Counted from the first letter of the stretch, positions 50,040-58,472 are shown. The stretch: DNA of 64,000 bases from Pantoea septica (GCF_002095575.1 NZ_MLJJ01000007.1:62001-126000), one strand, 5' to 3'. Numbers and translations: made by a program. Notes: a model not told the origin generated them from the sequence alone.

Positions 50040-50416
50040 ATGCTGCTCACCGATCCGCTGCAATGGATGACGCAGGCGATACCGTCTTTAGCTTCCTCAC
50101 CAGCGCAGGCAAAGAAATATCCGAACTGTGGAACGGGCTGGAAAAGCTGATTGATAAGGTGGTGGGTATTGCCCTGAAAGGCTTTGGCGAAATCGGCAAA
50201 GCATGGCAGAAGGTGAAAGGCTGGTTCGGCATGGGCGAGGACGAAGTAGCGAAGGCCGAAAGCGAAGCAAAACCTGTTACGCCAGCGCCACCAGCACAGG
50301 ATATGACGTATGGCGGTCAGGTGCAGTTACAGACAGCGGCCAGCAATCCGATTGCCTCCATGACCAGCAACGCTATCAGCAATTCATCCCGGCAGGTTTC
50401 ACAGCGTACAGACGTG
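50040..50416 (+). pseudogene. Tail tape measure C-terminal fragment, unit 4 side
   Basis: The largest piece: LLTDPLQWMTQ in one frame, then FSFLTSAGKEISELWNGLEK, KVVGIALKGFGEIGKAWQKV, GWFGMGEDEVAKAESEAKPV and QDMTYGGQVQLQTAASNPIA in another, ending SQRTDVL at the unit 4 leader. GW-G-G and SNSS..VS tails are typical of phage tape measures. The frame change near 50080 and the truncated end show decay. Confidence 0.65.
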
Positions 50417-50525
50417 CTGCAAAAAATTACGGGCAGAGGCTGTACAATGTTTACACTCTGACCTTTCACCGCGTATTATTCCCTGTGAGGAACTCCACGG
50501 ACGATAACACAAGGAATGTGTCACG
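50417..50525 (+). promoter_or_regulatory. Repeated leader of DUF3289 unit 4
   Basis: Nearly identical to the unit 2 leader, including TACAAT and the ACACAAGGAATGTGT ribosome-site hairpin before the ATG. Confidence 0.5.
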
Positions 50526-51377
50526 ATGGCCGCACTACAGCTCCCCTGTACCCTATTCAAAACTCAAAAAAGGATGGACGACTACAGCGCCAGTGATATG
50601 CGCTGCGGCGACCTGAGCGAAGCACAGTTAAAATCTCATTACGGGCTGGTGGATGTTTCAACCAGGACCAATCCTTATACCCTGACGAAAATCACCCCGT
50701 TTAATCAGCCACAGTCTATGTTTTACGGCTCCCGTGGAGAAGGGGAAAAGATCACCCGGCAGCAATGCACCAATATCCTGTTTGATGAGTTCCGCGATTT
50801 ATCGCGCCTGTTCTCGATTTATGGCCCATACAAACACCTAATCGAAAAGATGATCACCCATATGCAGTACGGTAATGGCAAACCGTTCACCAGTATGCAC
50901 CTGGACAGTGCTTTGAAGGATCACATTATCCGAGATAACAATCCAGATAACAGTACTCGCCTGTTATTGAAAGAAGCATTTAGCACAGCGGTTGACTGGG
51001 AAAATAAATGCTTACAGATAAGCAAGAAAGATCAATTAAGGATTGCTATATCCCGTGGAAAACTCCCTAAATTTGACCGCTTCCAGGATAATTTCAACGG
51101 TATGGGAATCACCGTGCATGATACCTGGGCAACGCACGTCACCATAAAATCGTTACAGGTTGATAATGACAGCTATCGGGCAGTTGTAAATTATAAAGTC
51201 CAGGATCACTTTGGCCTTGATGTTGATGATATTTCAAAATTCAAGTTCAACCAGTTCCGCTTTTTCCGCATCTGGTTTGTGCTACAGCGATATAACCAGC
51301 TTGGTTTCAAGCCATTTATGACCAATATGGAAGCAACCGTAGAAATCACAGGAGGGCGCAGTGACAGTAAAAAATAA
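50526..51377 (+). CDS. DUF3289 family protein, unit 4
   Basis: A 283-residue protein. MDDYSASDMRCGDLSEAQLK, QPQSMFYGSRGEGEKITRQQ, ILFDEFRDLSRLFSIYGPYK, then a variable segment (STAVDWENKCLQISKKDQLRI) and the conserved NGMGITVHDTWATHVTIKS, YKVQDHFGLDVDD and MTNMEATVEITGG. It is intact and overlaps the DUF943 gene by 17 bases. Candidate effector or toxin; no catalytic motif is evident. Confidence 0.85.
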   Translation: MAALQLPCTLFKTQKRMDDYSASDMRCGDLSEAQLKSHYGLVDVSTRTNPYTLTKITPFNQPQSMFYGSRGEGEKITRQQCTNILFDEFRDLSRLFSIYGPYKHLIEKMITHMQYGNGKPFTSMHLDSALKDHIIRDNNPDNSTRLLLKEAFSTAVDWENKCLQISKKDQLRIAISRGKLPKFDRFQDNFNGMGITVHDTWATHVTIKSLQVDNDSYRAVVNYKVQDHFGLDVDDISKFKFNQFRFFRIWFVLQRYNQLGFKPFMTNMEATVEITGGRSDSKK

Positions 51378-51825
51378 AAAAATCTTGATTCTGTTTTTTC
51401 TGGCTGTTTGTGTTTTGCTGAGTTACTGGATTTGGCTGTGTTTACGTCCTGTAGAAATTGTCGCGGTTCATCAGGAAAATAACTATAGCGATGTTTTAGT
51501 TAGAAGCTTCCCACCGACAGATAAGGGGAAAATAAGCTGGTGGCTGGAAAATAAAAATATGTTGAAAGAAAAATATGGTATTCCAAAGCCTGACTCAGAG
51601 GGTTTATTCACTGTCATTTTTTGGTATTTTGGTGACGGATACAAAGAAGAAGGGAAATATGACAGGCTGTGTTTTGAAGATATGAAACCACCTAAAAACT
51701 GTATAGAAAAAAACAGAGTTTTCTCAGTTAGTGACAGTAAAAACATGGGACTTTCTTTTACTACCCATGATGAAATATATCGCATGAGGAAAAACGGGAA
51801 GATAGTAAAAGACGAATCCGATTAG
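51361..51825 (+). CDS. DUF943 family membrane protein, unit 4
   Basis: A 154-residue protein with a GTG start after GGAGGGCG. Membrane helix ILFFLAVCVLLSYWIWLCL, then VEIVAVHQENNYSDVLVRSF, KISWWLENKNMLKEKY and FGDGYKEEGKYDRLCF. From the FGDGYK motif on, the DNA is almost identical to unit 2, though the first halves differ. Confidence 0.83.
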   Translation: MTVKNKKILILFFLAVCVLLSYWIWLCLRPVEIVAVHQENNYSDVLVRSFPPTDKGKISWWLENKNMLKEKYGIPKPDSEGLFTVIFWYFGDGYKEEGKYDRLCFEDMKPPKNCIEKNRVFSVSDSKNMGLSFTTHDEIYRMRKNGKIVKDESD

Positions 51826-52003
51826 TCTTTGCCGCCCTCGCGTAGAGACAGCAATAAAATCATCTCCTGCCCGGCTTGCATCAGCCCTGCATAAGTATCA
51901 TAAGCTCAGGAGGCTATCTCGACGGAGAGAAAAGCGGCAACGCCTTACCGCCTGCCTTAACCCTCTTTCAGTAAGACGATTGCGTGGATGGCGACCGTAA
52001 CAG

Positions 52004-52196
52004 ATGCAACCTGAATCAAAGCCCCTTATTTATCCCTTTGAAAATCCGTCAATGACTGTTGGACTTGCGACGCTCAACGCCACGGCACCGCTATTTAAGC
52101 TAGAACTTCGCCATCTTAACGCCTGGTTAAAGAAGGGCACCCTAGCCTGTTATATGTTGATGGACGACATACGGGAGCTGTGGAACCGTGAAGGAT
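52004..52196 (+). pseudogene. Remnant frame after unit 4 (copy C of the repeated ORF)
   Basis: MQPESKPLIYPFENPSMTVG, LATLNATAPLFKLELRHLNA and DDIRELWNREGF follow the same pattern as the copies after units 2 and 3. At about 52197 it runs directly into the C-terminal end of a reversed holin gene, marking a recombination junction. Confidence 0.5.
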
Positions 52197-52423
52197 TCCT
52201 CGTGGAGGTCGGGCGCGGTCGGCCTGCGCTGGAAAGTTTTAATCTGCGCCAGCGTGGCTTTCCGTTAGTAACACCAGTTGATCGCGAGCGTGAAGAGCGC
52301 GACGAGGATACCGGCCAGGACGCCTGCAGCACTCCATTCATCGGGACTAAGCCGGGTCAGAAGACCGCTGGCAATTGTCCCGGCAGATGCGCCATATGCC
52401 AATTTGCTCATATCAATACTCAT
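52197..52423 (-). pseudogene. Holin gene remnant
   Basis: MSIDMSKLAYGASAGTIASG, RLSPDEWSAAGVLAGILVAL and FTLAIN match the intact holin at 6.45-6.70 kb. After NWCY a TAA stops the frame, and the same frame then gives RKATLAQIKTFQRR, corresponding to KRKVSLAQIRALEQR of the intact gene. The local alignment suggests a small in-frame deletion at the TTT-AAA codons created the stop. GGGGGCGACATG holds its ribosome site. Confidence 0.78.
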
Positions 52424-52496
52424 GTCGCCCCCTCGGTAAGAGAGCTGGCTCAATTAGAAATTGCCTGCTTTCTGAACTGAGCAAGCCCGGTTAGCC

Positions 52497-52739
52497 TTAA
52501 TCTTGTCGAGAGAAAAAAGCACCGGCCTGCCTTTGCGTAGTCAACGTTGAAGAATCCGTCTGAGTGCAGTTTTTTTCGTTAAAAATGCGCGACGCGACCA
52601 GGGTGAAATCACTGATACCGCCGGAAATAATCAGCATCATGGCGAGAATTACCGGGATATCCGGTTTTTGTTTGTAGAGGATCATTGAGCAAATCGTGAC
52701 GCTGACAATGCCAAAGCCGCACCACAGGGAATACCCGTC
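52497..52739 (-). pseudogene. SMR (EmrE-type) transporter C-terminal fragment
   Basis: The frame reads GYSLWCGFGIVSVTICSMIL, YKQKPDIPVILAMMLIISGG, then FTLVASRIFNEK. This matches the end of TM3 and TM4 of small multidrug transporters (Y-LW-G-GI, LD-PAI-GM-LI--G). The first three membrane segments are missing, and a stop lies just upstream. It is probably a host gene broken at the island's right edge. Confidence 0.6.
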
Positions 52740-52808
52740 TGTTTATTGTCGTTGTTCCTGGCGTATTACCCCTTCGCTGCTCCCCTTACAAGCCAGCGGG
52801 CCGCTCTT

Positions 52809-53690
52809 TTACGCGCCCCGCTGGCCGTTACGGTAAGCCGAAGGCGAAACGCCATGGATCTGCCTGAAACGGTTGCTGAAATGACTGGGCGAATGGAACC
52901 CGCAGCTGAAAGCGATGGTGGTCAGCGAAAGCGAGGCATCCGCCAGCATCTGTTGCGCACGCTGCATGCGACGTCGCATCACGTACTGGTGCGGCGCTTC
53001 GCCCATCGAATGGCGAAACATGCGCGCGAAGTGAAACTCGCTTAGCGACGCTTCGTGACTCAGCTGCGCCAGCGTCAGCGGCCGATCGAGATGCGCATCG
53101 ATAAAGGCCAGCAGGCGACGCAGCACCGCAGGCGCCAGGCCGCCTCGCGCCTGAGGCGCGCGCCAGCGCACGTCGCTGTAGCGCTGCAGCAGATGGGTCA
53201 GCAGCAGCGTCGAGGCGCTGCTCAGCATCAGCTGATTGGCGGGCTGCTGCCAGTCGCAGCTGAGCAGAAAGTGGCGATAGAGCTGGGTAATGCGATCGTC
53301 GCTGGCGAAGACTTTCTCGTGCAGCTGAAGGTGCGCCGGACTGCGATCCCACGTCTCTTCCGCCAGCTGCCGCAAATGCGCTTCGGAACAGTAAAGATGG
53401 ACGAACGAGAGATCGGAGCGCAGATCCCAGGTGGACTCGACGCCGGCGGGCATCAGACAGAAACGATCCGGCCCGCCGCCGTTACGCCAGCCGTTCGGGG
53501 TTTTATGCCAGGTATCGTAGCCGTCGGCGATATAGAGGCTGAGGGTGTGATGGTTGCTGAGGTTGGTCACCCGATCGCCGCTGTTGAACCAGTGCGCCAG
53601 CTGCGTGCCGTCGCTAAGCCTAGCGTGGTGACGCAGCTGGGCTTTATGGCGTTGCAGCATTTCGAAAGTCTGGTAAGTCGGGGCGTTCAC
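52809..53690 (-). CDS. AraC family transcriptional regulator
   Basis: A 293-residue regulator with a GTG start at 53690 after AGGAGA; the longer upstream frame overlaps the divergent promoter. The N-terminal sensor domain contains a cupin-like region (LYIADGYDTWHKTPNGWRNGG, LMPAGVESTWDL). The C-terminal double helix-turn-helix has LTLAQLSHEASLSEFHFARMF and LTTIAFSCGFHSPSHFSNRFR, then HGVSPSAYR. It is divergent from the EamA transporter 172 bp away and probably controls it. Confidence 0.92.
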   Translation of the reverse strand: MNAPTYQTFEMLQRHKAQLRHHARLSDGTQLAHWFNSGDRVTNLSNHHTLSLYIADGYDTWHKTPNGWRNGGGPDRFCLMPAGVESTWDLRSDLSFVHLYCSEAHLRQLAEETWDRSPAHLQLHEKVFASDDRITQLYRHFLLSCDWQQPANQLMLSSASTLLLTHLLQRYSDVRWRAPQARGGLAPAVLRRLLAFIDAHLDRPLTLAQLSHEASLSEFHFARMFRHSMGEAPHQYVMRRRMQRAQQMLADASLSLTTIAFSCGFHSPSHFSNRFRQIHGVSPSAYRNGQRGA

Positions 53691-53862
53691 GGGCGTTCTC
53701 CTGCTAACAGGCCTCCAGTGTATGAAGAGCCGCCTGAAGAGAACAGTCTTATCCGACGCGACCGATAAAAAAGCGCAAGAATTTGCAAGTGCGCCGCAAG
53801 TCGTTGCAAGCCGTCCGCCGCTTTCCCGGCGATACTGCGGCCTGAATTCAAGGAGGCGTGCG

Positions 53863-54762
53863 ATGAATCTCTGTTTATATCTTTCCGTGGTGCTGATCTG
53901 GGGCACCACCTGGATCGCGATCTATGCCCAGCAGGCGGCCAGCGGCGGCAGCGTCGGTGCGGCGGTGTTCTGGCGGTTTATCGTGGCGTCGCTGGTGATG
54001 CTGGCGGCGCTCAAGGCGATGCGGCGTCTGCGTGCGCTGACGCCGCGCGATCATCTCTTTTGCCTGCTGCAGGGCTGCTGCGTATTCGGCTTTAATTTTC
54101 TCTGCTTTTATCACGCCGCCGCCTGGATCAACAGCGGGCTGGAGTCGGTGATCTTTTCGATGGCGGTGCTCTATAACGCGCTTAACGGCTGGCTCTTCTT
54201 CCGGCAGCGCCCTTCCCTGCGGCTGCTGCCGGCCGCCGCGCTCGGCGCTGGCGGAATGGTGGCCCTTTTCTGGCGCGATCTGCACGGCAGCGAAGCTTCT
54301 GCCCAGCTGTTATGGGGTATTGGGCTGAGCGCGCTGGGCACGCTGGGATTTTCGCTGGGCAATATGATCAGCCTGCGTCATCAGCGCCTGCAGCGCGATG
54401 TGCTGACGACCAACAGCTATGCGATGCTCTATGGCGCGCTGGCGATGGCGCTGGTGACGCTGCTGCAGGGAGAATCGCTACAACCCGTCTGGAACCGGCA
54501 GTGGCTGGGCGCAGTGGCTTATCTGGCCATTTTCGGCTCGGTGATTGGCTTCGGCGCCTACTTCACGCTGGTCGGCCGCATCGGCGCCAGTCAGGCCGCT
54601 TATAGCACGCTGCTGTTCCCGCTAGTGGCGTTGGGGCTGTCGACGCTGTATGAAGGTTACCAGTGGCATGCGGAGGGCTTTATGGGATTAACGATGATTC
54701 TGGCAGGCAATCTGGCGATGTTTGCGCGCCTGCCGGCATGGCGCAGGCGCGTTCCCGGCTGA
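53863..54762 (+). CDS. EamA/DMT family transporter
   Basis: A 299-residue protein with ten predicted membrane helices in two EamA repeats. It starts at MNLCLYLSVVLIWGTTWIAI, with AGGAGG before the ATG; an upstream frame overlaps the AraC promoter. The first repeat carries WGTTW, the second GSVIGFGAYFTLVGRIGASQA. Drug or metabolite exporters of this type export amino acids, purines or drugs; the substrate is unknown. Confidence 0.9.
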   Translation: MNLCLYLSVVLIWGTTWIAIYAQQAASGGSVGAAVFWRFIVASLVMLAALKAMRRLRALTPRDHLFCLLQGCCVFGFNFLCFYHAAAWINSGLESVIFSMAVLYNALNGWLFFRQRPSLRLLPAAALGAGGMVALFWRDLHGSEASAQLLWGIGLSALGTLGFSLGNMISLRHQRLQRDVLTTNSYAMLYGALAMALVTLLQGESLQPVWNRQWLGAVAYLAIFGSVIGFGAYFTLVGRIGASQAAYSTLLFPLVALGLSTLYEGYQWHAEGFMGLTMILAGNLAMFARLPAWRRRVPG

Positions 54763-54797
54763 GGCAAAGAGCGGGCTTGCGCCCGCCCCGCTGAGCG

Positions 54798-55034
54798 TCA
54801 TGCCCGGCGCTGCACAGGGGTAAGCTGGTGAGGGCGGTTAATCGCCTTGCGCGCTATCCAGTAGAGCAGCACGCGCTCATCGTCATTGTCCTGGTCGGCC
54901 ATGGAGAGCAATTTCAACGCCAGTGTGGATTTGGTCACGGGCTGCTGCTCATCGCTGAGTTCAATCACTGCCTGACCGATGATGCAGCGGACTTCATCCT
55001 CACAACTAAGGGATTCATATGCTCGGTCTTTCAT
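54798..55034 (-). CDS. AriR/YmgB-like small regulator
   Basis: A 78-residue protein from MKDRAYESLSCEDEVRCI, with GGAGGAAAT before the ATG. IIGQAVIELSDEQQPVTKST then LALKLLSMADQDNDDERVLL has the length and helical pattern of YmgB/AriR and YcgZ-type connectors involved in biofilm and acid resistance. Start at the upstream Met is less likely. Family call is moderate. Confidence 0.55.
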   Translation of the reverse strand: MKDRAYESLSCEDEVRCIIGQAVIELSDEQQPVTKSTLALKLLSMADQDNDDERVLLYWIARKAINRPHQLTPVQRRA

Positions 55035-55310
55035 ATTTCCTCCTGTAAAGTGAGCTTTAAGCCTGGCAAATATTCTGCTTTTTTGCTGGCAAAACCGGCC
55101 GGGAGACACATCTGGTTACTTCAGGTAACCAATCATTATCAGGTTGCTGAATTGAACATACTTTAGCGAAGCGGATTCGCTGCCATTCATACCCTGACAG
55201 CGGCATTTCATGACGCGTTTCATCCCGCTCATGCCTTTTCTCGTCGCGCGCGCGTAGCCTCGTTTTAATCTGGCGTTAGTGTCCAGATCCCCGGACGGGA
55301 GAGAAAAATC

Positions 55311-56504
55311 ATGAATCAGACGTCATCATCCTACCAACGCACCCGCTGGCTTACCCTGGCCGGCACGGTTATCACCCAGTTCGCGCTGGGTTCGGTCTAT
55401 ACCTGGAGCCTGTTTAATGGGCAGCTGGCGTCAAAACTCGACGCGACGGTAAGTCAGGTCGCCTTCTCGTTTGGGTTGCTGAGCCTCGGTCTGGCGGTCG
55501 CCTCGTCGCTGGCGGGCAAGCTGCAGGAGCGATTCGGCGTACGACGCGTCGCTATCGGCGCGGGTCTGCTGATGGCGGCCGGCTTCTGGCTGACAGCCCA
55601 TGCCGACAATCTGATGATGCTTTATCTCAGCGCAGGCGTGATGGTCGGGCTGGCGGACGGCGCGGGTTATCTGATGACCCTGTCGAACTGCGTGAAGTGG
55701 TTCCCCGAACGCAAGGGCGTGATCTCCGCCTGCGCCATCGGCGCGTACGGCCTGGGCAGCCTGGGCTTTAAATTTATCTGCGGCGCGCTGCTGGGTGCGG
55801 TCGGCCTGGAGCAGACCTTTATTATCTGGGGCCTGGCGGCGATGGGCATGATTATTCTCGGCGCGCTGCTGATGCGCGACGCGCCGGTTCAGCGCGCCAC
55901 GGGTCAGAGCGCGCAGCAGGCGCGCGACTATACGCTGGCGCAGGCGGTGCGTCTGCCGCAGTACTGGATGCTGGCGCTGATGTTTTTGACCGCCTGCATG
56001 AGCGGTCTCTATGTGATTGGCGTGGCGAAAGATATCGGCGAAGGTCTGGTGCACCTCAACGCGCAAACCGCGGCTAATGCGGTAACGGCGATCGCCATCG
56101 CCAACCTGAGCGGTCGTCTGGTGCTCGGCGTGCTCTCTGACAAGATGGCGCGTATCCGGGTGATCTCACTGGCGCAGATTATTTCGCTGGCGGGCATGAG
56201 TATTCTGCTGTTTACCCGCATGAATGAGACCACCTTTTTTGTTTCGCTCGCCTGCGTCGCCTTCAGCTTCGGCGGCACCATTACCGTCTTCCCGTCGCTG
56301 GTCAGCGATTTCTTCGGCCTCAATAACCTGACGAAAAACTACGGGCTGCTCTATCTGGGCTTCGGCATCGGCAGCGTGCTCGGCTCGCTGATCGCCTCAC
56401 TGTTCGGCGGCTTTACCGTTACCTTCAGCCTGATTATGACGCTGCTGGTGATGTCGCTGCTGCTGTCGCTGATGATTCGCCTGCCTCAGCGCGAGCCCCG
56501 CTGA
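55311..56504 (+). CDS. yhjX: YhjX-like MFS transporter (OFA family)
   Basis: A 397-residue, 12-helix carrier. QRTRWLTLAGTVITQFALGS, VYTWSLFNGQL, LLSLGLAVASSLAGKLQERFGVRR-type blocks and NCVKWFPERKG parallel the E. coli pyruvate-inducible YhjX protein as I recall it. The oxalate/formate antiporter family moves small organic anions. In E. coli a two-component system controls it; no such genes are next to it here. GGGAGAG precedes the ATG. Confidence 0.9.
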   Translation: MNQTSSSYQRTRWLTLAGTVITQFALGSVYTWSLFNGQLASKLDATVSQVAFSFGLLSLGLAVASSLAGKLQERFGVRRVAIGAGLLMAAGFWLTAHADNLMMLYLSAGVMVGLADGAGYLMTLSNCVKWFPERKGVISACAIGAYGLGSLGFKFICGALLGAVGLEQTFIIWGLAAMGMIILGALLMRDAPVQRATGQSAQQARDYTLAQAVRLPQYWMLALMFLTACMSGLYVIGVAKDIGEGLVHLNAQTAANAVTAIAIANLSGRLVLGVLSDKMARIRVISLAQIISLAGMSILLFTRMNETTFFVSLACVAFSFGGTITVFPSLVSDFFGLNNLTKNYGLLYLGFGIGSVLGSLIASLFGGFTVTFSLIMTLLVMSLLLSLMIRLPQREPR

Positions 56505-56588
56505 CAGAGCAGATGCTGCAGCGGAGCTGAGCAGCAGCGCGGGCGCCATGGCGCCCGCGCCTTTATGGGTTAAGTGATGACCTGCGCG

Positions 56589-57467
56589 TTATCCTGGAAA
56601 CAGCGGCTCCGCAATACCCGCTACCTCCACCTCTACCGCCAGAATATCCCCTGACTGCGGATAGCGCGCCAGCTCCTCTTCGGTGCGGTCCTCGCGCGAG
56701 CTGGTGATATAGAGCGTTTTCAGGTCAGGGCCGCCAAAGGCGACCATGGTCGGCCAGCGCACCGGCAGCGCAATCTCGTCAACAATTTGCGCGCTGACGG
56801 GATCGATACGCACGACGCGCCCGCCGTCGAACTGCGCCGACCAGTAAAAGCCTTCGCTGTCGACCGCCGCGCCGTCCGGCAAGCCGCCTGCGGCGTCGAA
56901 CTGGCGGAAGATTTCCCGCGCGCCCGGCTCGCCGTCCGCATCGAGCGGATAGCGATAGAGCACTTCATTCGGCGTATCGCTGTGGTACATCCAGCGGCGA
57001 TCGGGCGAAAAGGCGACGCCGTTGGAGATCTTGATGTCGCGCGCTTTCACCTCCAGCTCCAGCGATGGCGTTACGCGGCACAGCAGCGCGCCATTCTTAT
57101 CCTGCGGCTCCCACAGGCTGCCGCACCAGAAATTGCCCCAGGGATCGACGCGCCCGTCATTAAAGCGGCTTTTCGCCGCCTCGCCCGGGTTATCGGCAAT
57201 CTTACGCTGCGGTCTGCCCTGCTCATCCAGCAGCCAGACGCCGCTGCGCAGCGCCGCAATCACTCCGCCCTGCTCGCGCAGGCCGATACAGCCGACCTCT
57301 TCCTGCTGCGGAAAGCTTTCCAGCGCGCCGCTGCGCGGATCGAAGCGGTGAATGGCGGGCGCCAGGATATCCACGCACCACAGCACCTGATCGCGCGCCG
57401 ACCAGGTGGGACACTCGGCCAGCTCCGCCTGCAACGCCAGCACATTTTTTACTTCAGGCTTCATCAT
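56589..57467 (-). CDS. SMP-30/gluconolactonase family protein
   Basis: A 292-residue six-bladed propeller lactonase, probably hydrolysing a sugar lactone in an aldonate pathway. Metal ligands are visible: Glu in AELAECPTW near residue 18, Asn in SRFNDGRVDPWGNFW near 104, Asn in KISNGVAFSPD near 150, and Asp in GLPDGAAVDSEG near 200. All key residues appear present. Substrate is not predictable from sequence. GAGCGATG supports the start. Confidence 0.92.
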   Translation of the reverse strand: MMKPEVKNVLALQAELAECPTWSARDQVLWCVDILAPAIHRFDPRSGALESFPQQEEVGCIGLREQGGVIAALRSGVWLLDEQGRPQRKIADNPGEAAKSRFNDGRVDPWGNFWCGSLWEPQDKNGALLCRVTPSLELEVKARDIKISNGVAFSPDRRWMYHSDTPNEVLYRYPLDADGEPGAREIFRQFDAAGGLPDGAAVDSEGFYWSAQFDGGRVVRIDPVSAQIVDEIALPVRWPTMVAFGGPDLKTLYITSSREDRTEEELARYPQSGDILAVEVEVAGIAEPLFPG

Positions 57468-57727
57468 CGCTCCTTTTTATTTCGCATCAGCATACTTTAG
57501 CCGGTATTCGCTTAAGCGGGTAAAAACGCCGCGCTTGCTTTTCAGAATTGTCTTGCCGATAATCCTTTTTATTCAGCCTGTTCCGATAGGCTTATTTAAT
57601 GCACCTCTACTGAACCCTGGCGCTGAAATATCCCGTAATATCTCTCTAAATAACTCTACATTCGCTGCATCATCACTCCACTATTCCGGCGTAATGTCGT
57701 ACCTATCGGAAAAGAGGAGAACTTTCT

Positions 57728-57856
57728 GTGAAAAAAATCGTTAAAGTTGCCACCGTTTTTGCCGTTATATCTATGCTAAGCGGGTGCATTATCGACAGAG
57801 GTCATGGCGGCGGCTGGCATCACGGCGGCGGGCATGGCTGGCATCATCACCGCTAA
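57728..57856 (+). CDS. Tiny His/Gly-rich lipoprotein
   Basis: A 42-codon gene with a GTG start after GAGGAGA. The signal peptide ends in LSGC near residue 20. The mature peptide is only about 23 residues, dominated by HGGGWHHGGGHGWHHH, which could bind Cu, Ni or Zn. A bidirectional terminator follows. The length is below usual gene-calling limits, so it is easily missed. Confidence 0.7.
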   Translation: MKKIVKVATVFAVISMLSGCIIDRGHGGGWHHGGGHGWHHHR

Positions 57857-57892
57857 GGGCAAAGATTTCACACAGCATAAAATAATAAAATA

Positions 57893-57922
57893 AAAAAGGG
57901 CGGGATATTACCCGCCCGTTTT
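57893..57922. terminator. Bidirectional terminator
   Basis: AAAAAA-GGGCGGG-ATATTA-CCCGCCC-GTTTT serves both the plus-strand His-rich lipoprotein gene and the convergent lipoprotein gene at 57937. Confidence 0.9.
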
Positions 57923-57936
57923 ACTATTTAGCTCGA

Positions 57937-58218
57937 TTAGCTTTTCAGCGCGTAGTTACACTGAAACCAGCTGGTTTTCAGCCCAGGAATATGACTCTCC
58001 TGCGGCGTCAGCGCTTCCACCTTATCAAAACCTTTCTTGCTGCAATAATCCGCCAGATCCAGCTCCATTGCATCTCGATTTAATTTCTGCGGATCGTAAC
58101 GGTACTGCACCGTATTTGCGCTCGGATCTTCATCAACGCGTTCAAAGCCCCCGGGTTTGCTGACGCTACATCCGCACAGCAATAACAGCGCCGTCGCGCC
58201 GACGATAATTGATTTCAT
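57937..58218 (-). CDS. Small lipoprotein, unknown function
   Basis: A 93-residue protein with a signal peptide and lipobox LLCGC near residues 13-17. The mature part contains VQYRYDPQKLNRDAMELDLADYCSKKGF and a second Cys in WFQCNYAL, probably a disulfide. It resembles small enterobacterial lipoproteins of unknown function. Confidence 0.75.
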   Translation of the reverse strand: MKSIIVGATALLLLCGCSVSKPGGFERVDEDPSANTVQYRYDPQKLNRDAMELDLADYCSKKGFDKVEALTPQESHIPGLKTSWFQCNYALKS

Positions 58219-58372
58219 TTTTTCTTTCTTCCTTTCGTTGCTGCGGCAGTTTAAGCCGCAGCGCTGGCGTCGACTATCGGAAAACTGCCCAACTTGATGC
58301 TACAAATGCAAGCTTTCACCGATTAAAGTGATATTACCAAACGGTTATCTCTATCACTTAAAGGGTGAGAAG

Positions 58373-58453
58373 ATGCTTTCAGACAAAACAGCGTCTGCAC
58401 CACACCAGGTTATTCCCAAGAAGACATTCAGATTTACTTTAAGCCCGTGCTAA
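58373..58453 (+). CDS. Candidate 26-residue protein running into a terminator
   Basis: MLSDKTASAPHQVIPKKTFR then FTLSPC, with AAGGGTGAG before the ATG. The last codons and stop lie in the stem of the following terminator. An inverted repeat AAGTGATA/TATCACTT at 58326-58359 lies just upstream and may be an operator. The transcript looks real; translation is not certain. Confidence 0.4.
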   Translation: MLSDKTASAPHQVIPKKTFRFTLSPC

Positions 58454-58467
58454 GCGGGCTTTTTTTC
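58441..58467 (+). terminator. Rho-independent terminator
   Basis: AAGCCCG-TGCTAAG-CGGGCTT with seven T in all. It can only serve a short plus-strand transcript starting near 58.33 kb. Confidence 0.88.
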
Positions 58468-58472
58468 GCCCG

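Noticed and set aside
49776-50063. Glycine-rich minus-strand frame
   Set aside because: It is antisense to decayed tail DNA; its Gly run comes from a C-rich plus-strand tract and there is no ribosome site.
53722-53862. N-terminal extension of the EamA transporter and of the AraC regulator into each other
   Set aside because: Both extensions run through the divergent promoter region; strong ribosome sites support starts at 53863 and 53690.
55431-56066. Long minus-strand frames opposite yhjX, smp-30 and the efflux genes
   Set aside because: High-GC coding DNA gives long shadows; the products are Arg/His/Gln-rich without domains.
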